NCBI RefSeq assembly: GCF_026625785.1
Contig: NZ_CP113063.1
Location: 1,488,001 to 1,552,000, forward strand
Direction of reading: 5' to 3'
Source of the DNA: Gordonia sp. SL306
GTDB taxonomy: Bacteria; Actinomycetota; Actinomycetes; Mycobacteriales; Mycobacteriaceae
Length of the DNA stretch: 64,000 nucleotides
A program made the translations under genes and the position numbers. The notes beneath the pieces were generated by a model. It did not search any database. It was not told the origin of the DNA and saw only the letters and a program-made list of their open reading frames with translations. Positions 62,401-64,000 of the stretch are shown in pieces. How positions within the stretch are numbered: the stretch's first letter is position 1; each line of letters opens with the position of its first letter.

Positions 62401-62652
62401 CGCTCTGCGCCCGATCGACCGGTGATCACCGACGGTTTCAGCTGCGCCATGTCCGTCGACCACCTGACCGCCACCGACCCGGCCATCTCCTCGACAGGCC
62501 TGCACATCGCCGAGCTCCTCACCCGCGGAGCCACCACCCCCCGACCGCCGACAGCAACCGAGATCCCGCCGACAGCAACAGAAGATCCGCCGACGGAAAC
62601 CACCGCCGAGCCCACCGACCCAACCGAGCCCACCGACCCCGAAGGAGCGTGA
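59401..62652 (+). CDS. FAD and [4Fe-4S] D-2-hydroxyacid/lactate-type dehydrogenase
   Basis: A 1083-residue fusion enzyme. A FAD-binding type 4 domain (about residues 45-200; IPLIPRGGGTSMGGNAIGPG) and FAD-oxidase C domain (about 210-545; HFGAGCMHVRITFDLR, SLSGEHGDGRARS) are followed by two Fe-S motifs (near 643 and 705, CLSCKACSTDCP). Two CCG-type domains come next (near 846 and 969). Such proteins oxidise D-lactate, glycolate or D-2-hydroxyglutarate. In a GABA operon, oxidation of 4-hydroxybutyrate or 2-hydroxyglutarate is possible but inferred. Residues from about 1046 are a repeat-derived tail (PPTATEI PPTATED). Confidence 0.87.
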   Translation: MTHAPTAGGTQTDVAGDLDALGVEVDSSSRRLAEYSYDASNYRIRPVAVVFPRDADDVARTVSYCHSHRIPLIPRGGGTSMGGNAIGPGIVMDLSRYMNRVLSVDTESGTAVAESGIVLTTLAAQARAATDGRLTFAPDPSSASRATLGGAIGNDACGNHSVRHGRTTDHVEELFLVTADGRRLTATRHGIEATDHADEAAVERAAELTRRLRDLAARHMAILRTDLETIPRQVSGYHLAKLLPENGFDVARALVGSEGTCAVVVGARVRLVPVAASPLLICVGYPTVSDAARDIPAILPYAPSAVEGIDRKIVATMAARRGRETVSALPGVADRDCTAWLFIDIDEQSATRKSETDVGATAKLLLDDLRSRGRMIAGTTVPDPVARKTLWRVREDGAGLSSRLADPDDESVGADYESWPGWEDAAVAPERLADYLDEFTDLLDRHHLTGVMYGHFGAGCMHVRITFDLRSAEGRAVMDGFCTDAARLVVAHGGSLSGEHGDGRARSALLPIMYTPAMLSTFAEFKQIWDPQGTLNPGSIVDPPPITDDLALAGVPPRTWPTMFQLGVPGPSAPGAAPEPPAPPAPGAPGKAPQKGALGTSADDIMSTAAPQRADFGGGFLEISEIPRGAHTTSPDPFVHAVQGCIGVGRCRSTSGGVMCPSYRATRDEKDSTRGRARVLQDMVRTAPDVETGWQSTDVAEALDLCLSCKACSTDCPTGVDMATYKSEFLHHHYRGRRRPMSHYSLGWMPAWLGVAGTLAPAINAALKSPLRRLAARTGGLDPRRSMPRFATRRDRRTHLRALAPVTAATDTVLFVDSFTKAFRPHVATAAAEVLGSTGDAVGCSADNCCALTWISTGQLTHARKVLSRTAEHLDDGTDRPIVVPEPSCAAALRKDLPELVQTDAAHRVSSRVHSFADHLSRLVEAGWRPEGLPEAVTLQTHCHEHAVFGATTGAAVLQSLGVEVHTADGCCGVAGNFGFEQGHYEVSVAVAEHALAPALRSAPDRPVITDGFSCAMSVDHLTATDPAISSTGLHIAELLTRGATTPRPPTATEIPPTATEDPPTETTAEPTDPTEPTDPEGA
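62547..62600 (+). repeat. 21-bp phased units, type 1 core, encoding a protein tail
   Basis: GCCGACAGCAAC starts at 62547 and 62568, and GCCGACGGAAAC at 62589, exactly 21 bp apart, inside the last codons of the FAD/Fe-S protein. The frame reads Pro-Pro-Thr-Ala-Thr-Glu-X, a seven-residue repeat, different from the frame used at 47872. A C run precedes it, as in the intergenic arrays. This suggests that a 3' array was captured when an older stop codon was lost. Confidence 0.7.
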
Positions 62653-62654
62653 CC

Positions 62655-64000
62655 ATGACCGCCACCATCTCCCCTACCGCTGCCGCCCAGGCGATCGCGC
62701 GCATCCACACCGACCTCTTCATCGACGGCCGATGGTCGCCGGCCGCGTCCGGTGCCACCTTCACCGTCGAGAACCCGGCCACCGGTGAGGCGCTCGCCGA
62801 GGTCGCCGACGGCAGCGCCGACGACGCGCGCCGCGCCCTGCAGACCGCTGCCGATCACCAGGCCGCGTGGGCCGCGACATCCCCCCGGTCGCGCAGCGAG
62901 ATCCTCTACCGCGCCTACCAACTCATCATCGACCGCACCGACGAGATCGCGTCCGTGATGACCGCCGAAATGGGTAAGCCCTTCGCCGAGGCACGCGGCG
63001 AGGTCGCCTACGGCGCCGAGTTCTTCCGCTGGTTCGCCGAGGAGGCCGTGCGCATCGGGGGCGACCACACCATCACCGGCGACGGCGCCAACCGGGTCGT
63101 CGTGAGCAAGCAGCCCGTCGGCCCGTGTGTCCTCGTCACACCCTGGAACTTCCCGCTCGCCATGGGGACCCGCAAGATCGGGCCCGCGGTCGCCGCCGGT
63201 TGCACGATGGTCTTCAAGCCGGCCGAGCTCACCCCGCTCACCGCTCTGCTGCTCACCGAGATCCTCGCCGAGGCAGGTCTTCCCGACGGCGTGCTCAACG
63301 TCGTCACGACCTCCGATCCGAGTGCCGTCGTCGGTGAGTGGATGACCTCGGGCAAGGCCCGCAAGGTCAGCTTCACGGGCTCAACCGAGGTCGGCAAGAT
63401 CCTGCTCGGACAGGCCGCCGGTACGGTGATGCGCACCTCGATGGAGCTCGGCGGCAACGCGCCGTTCATCGTGTGCGCCGACGCCGACGTCGACCGTGCC
63501 ATCGAGGGCGTGATGGTGGCGAAGATGCGCAACATGGGGCAGGCGTGCACCGCTGCCAATCGGATCTTCGTGCACCGTGCCGTAGTCGACGAGTTCACCG
63601 AGAAGTTGAGCGCCCGGATGGGCAGCCTCGTCGTCGGCGACGGCAGCCAGGACGGCACACAGGTCGGTCCGCTCGTCGAGGAGAAGGCCGTCGACAAGGT
63701 GACCACCCTCGTCTCCGACGCCGTCGAGCGTGGCGCCCGTATCGCCTGTGGCGGCGAACGTCCCGACGGCGCAGGGCATTTCTACCCGCCGACCGTGCTG
63801 ACCGACGTCGACCCCGCCGCCGACCTCATGCACACCGAGATCTTCGGGCCCGTCGCCGCGATCATCCCGTTCGGGACCGACGGCGCCGACGCTGCCTCGG
63901 GTTCCTCCGACGACGACGAGGTCCTCCGGCTCGCCAACGACACGCCCTGGGGCCTGGTGGGCTACCTCTTCACCCGCGACATCGACCGCGCCGATCGGCT
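62655..64000 (+). CDS. gabD: succinate-semialdehyde dehydrogenase, C-terminus outside window
   Basis: The first 448 codons are present; the gene runs off the right edge. It is an NAD(P)-dependent aldehyde dehydrogenase that should oxidise succinate semialdehyde to succinate. Visible are the N-terminal FIDGRWSPAASGATFTVENPATGE, TPWNFPLAMGTRKIGPAVAAGCTMVFKPAELTPL, the NAD loop VSFTGSTEVGKILL, the Glu in MELGGNAPFIV and the catalytic Cys in NMGQACTAANRIFVH. An unusual acidic insert (DGADAASGSSDDDE) lies after IFGPVAAIIPFGT. The ATG at 62655 has GGAG upstream and is 2 bp after the previous stop. Confidence 0.9.
   Translation, partial: MTATISPTAAAQAIARIHTDLFIDGRWSPAASGATFTVENPATGEALAEVADGSADDARRALQTAADHQAAWAATSPRSRSEILYRAYQLIIDRTDEIASVMTAEMGKPFAEARGEVAYGAEFFRWFAEEAVRIGGDHTITGDGANRVVVSKQPVGPCVLVTPWNFPLAMGTRKIGPAVAAGCTMVFKPAELTPLTALLLTEILAEAGLPDGVLNVVTTSDPSAVVGEWMTSGKARKVSFTGSTEVGKILLGQAAGTVMRTSMELGGNAPFIVCADADVDRAIEGVMVAKMRNMGQACTAANRIFVHRAVVDEFTEKLSARMGSLVVGDGSQDGTQVGPLVEEKAVDKVTTLVSDAVERGARIACGGERPDGAGHFYPPTVLTDVDPAADLMHTEIFGPVAAIIPFGTDGADAASGSSDDDEVLRLANDTPWGLVGYLFTRDIDRADR

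Overview
The window is a high-GC chromosomal segment from a member of the Mycobacteriales, most likely Gordonia or a close relative. The evidence is gene order. Two blocks follow the order known from Mycobacterium tuberculosis: (a) DUF2520 / DUF6779 / DUF3180 / folK / folB / folP / folE / ftsH / hpt / tilS / zinc metalloprotease / dacB / ppa (the Rv3603c-Rv3628 neighbourhood), and (b) metZ / rhodanese / purT / purA / Rv0358-like / M50 protease / DUF3151 / Rv0361-like / fba / DedA / TrmH-like methyltransferase / pyrE / Rv0383c-like (the Rv0357c-Rv0391 neighbourhood). No tRNA, rRNA, phage, transposase or CRISPR locus was recognised. I placed 62 protein genes, the first and last cut by the window ends.

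Layout. 1-8.2 kb: a minus-strand folate cluster with ftsH and hpt. 8.2-13.1 kb: an accessory insertion of lower GC between hpt and tilS, with a secreted DUF8020-like protein, an NTF2-like protein, a LysR regulator divergent from an EamA exporter, and a secreted polymorphic-toxin-like protein whose gene overlaps a small acidic probable immunity gene. Two copies of one palindrome flank a 3.8-kb part of it. 13.1-17.3 kb: tilS, metalloprotease, dacB and ppa. 17.4-24.4 kb: a MarR-controlled drug exporter, allantoicase, a secreted protein of unknown function, and a PLP enzyme plus a luciferase-like fragment behind a SAM-IV riboswitch. 24.4-34.4 kb: isochorismate synthase, metZ and rhodanese, then an iron theme (lipoprotein FecB, FprA, two FecCD permeases, ATPase) with two candidate IdeR boxes. 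34.4-46.7 kb: DUF456, purT with an unusual proline-rich tail, a UBP zinc finger, NhaP antiporter, MarR, a membrane class III cyclase, purA, an M50 protease, a PPOX-fold protein, a CDF zinc exporter with an ArsR/SmtB-type operator, FUSC and DUF3151. 46.9-57.8 kb: an acidic Rv0361-like membrane protein, fba, a DUF368-DedA pair facing a secreted PAP2 phosphatase, MOSC, methyltransferase, pyrE, Rv0383c-like protein and a 2-hydroxyacid dehydrogenase. 57.8-64 kb: a GABA-type operon (aminotransferase, FAD/Fe-S oxidoreductase, succinate-semialdehyde dehydrogenase) behind a FadR/GntR-type operator.

The most unusual content is not a gene. Seven arrays of short, degenerate repeats with an exact 21-bp period (two turns of B-DNA) sit mostly just downstream of stop codons. 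They almost always read in the sense direction of the gene they trail, often behind a C-rich leader. Two core types share a linker and look like one superfamily. Two arrays lie inside reading frames, where 21 bp gives a 7-residue repeat. A second family is an in-frame element encoding Gly-Ala-Gly-Ser-Gly-(Ala/Val)-Ser that occurs in folE, ftsH and the metalloprotease gene. A third is a long inverted repeat built on GATGACACC, seen twice. These families deserve genome-wide analysis.
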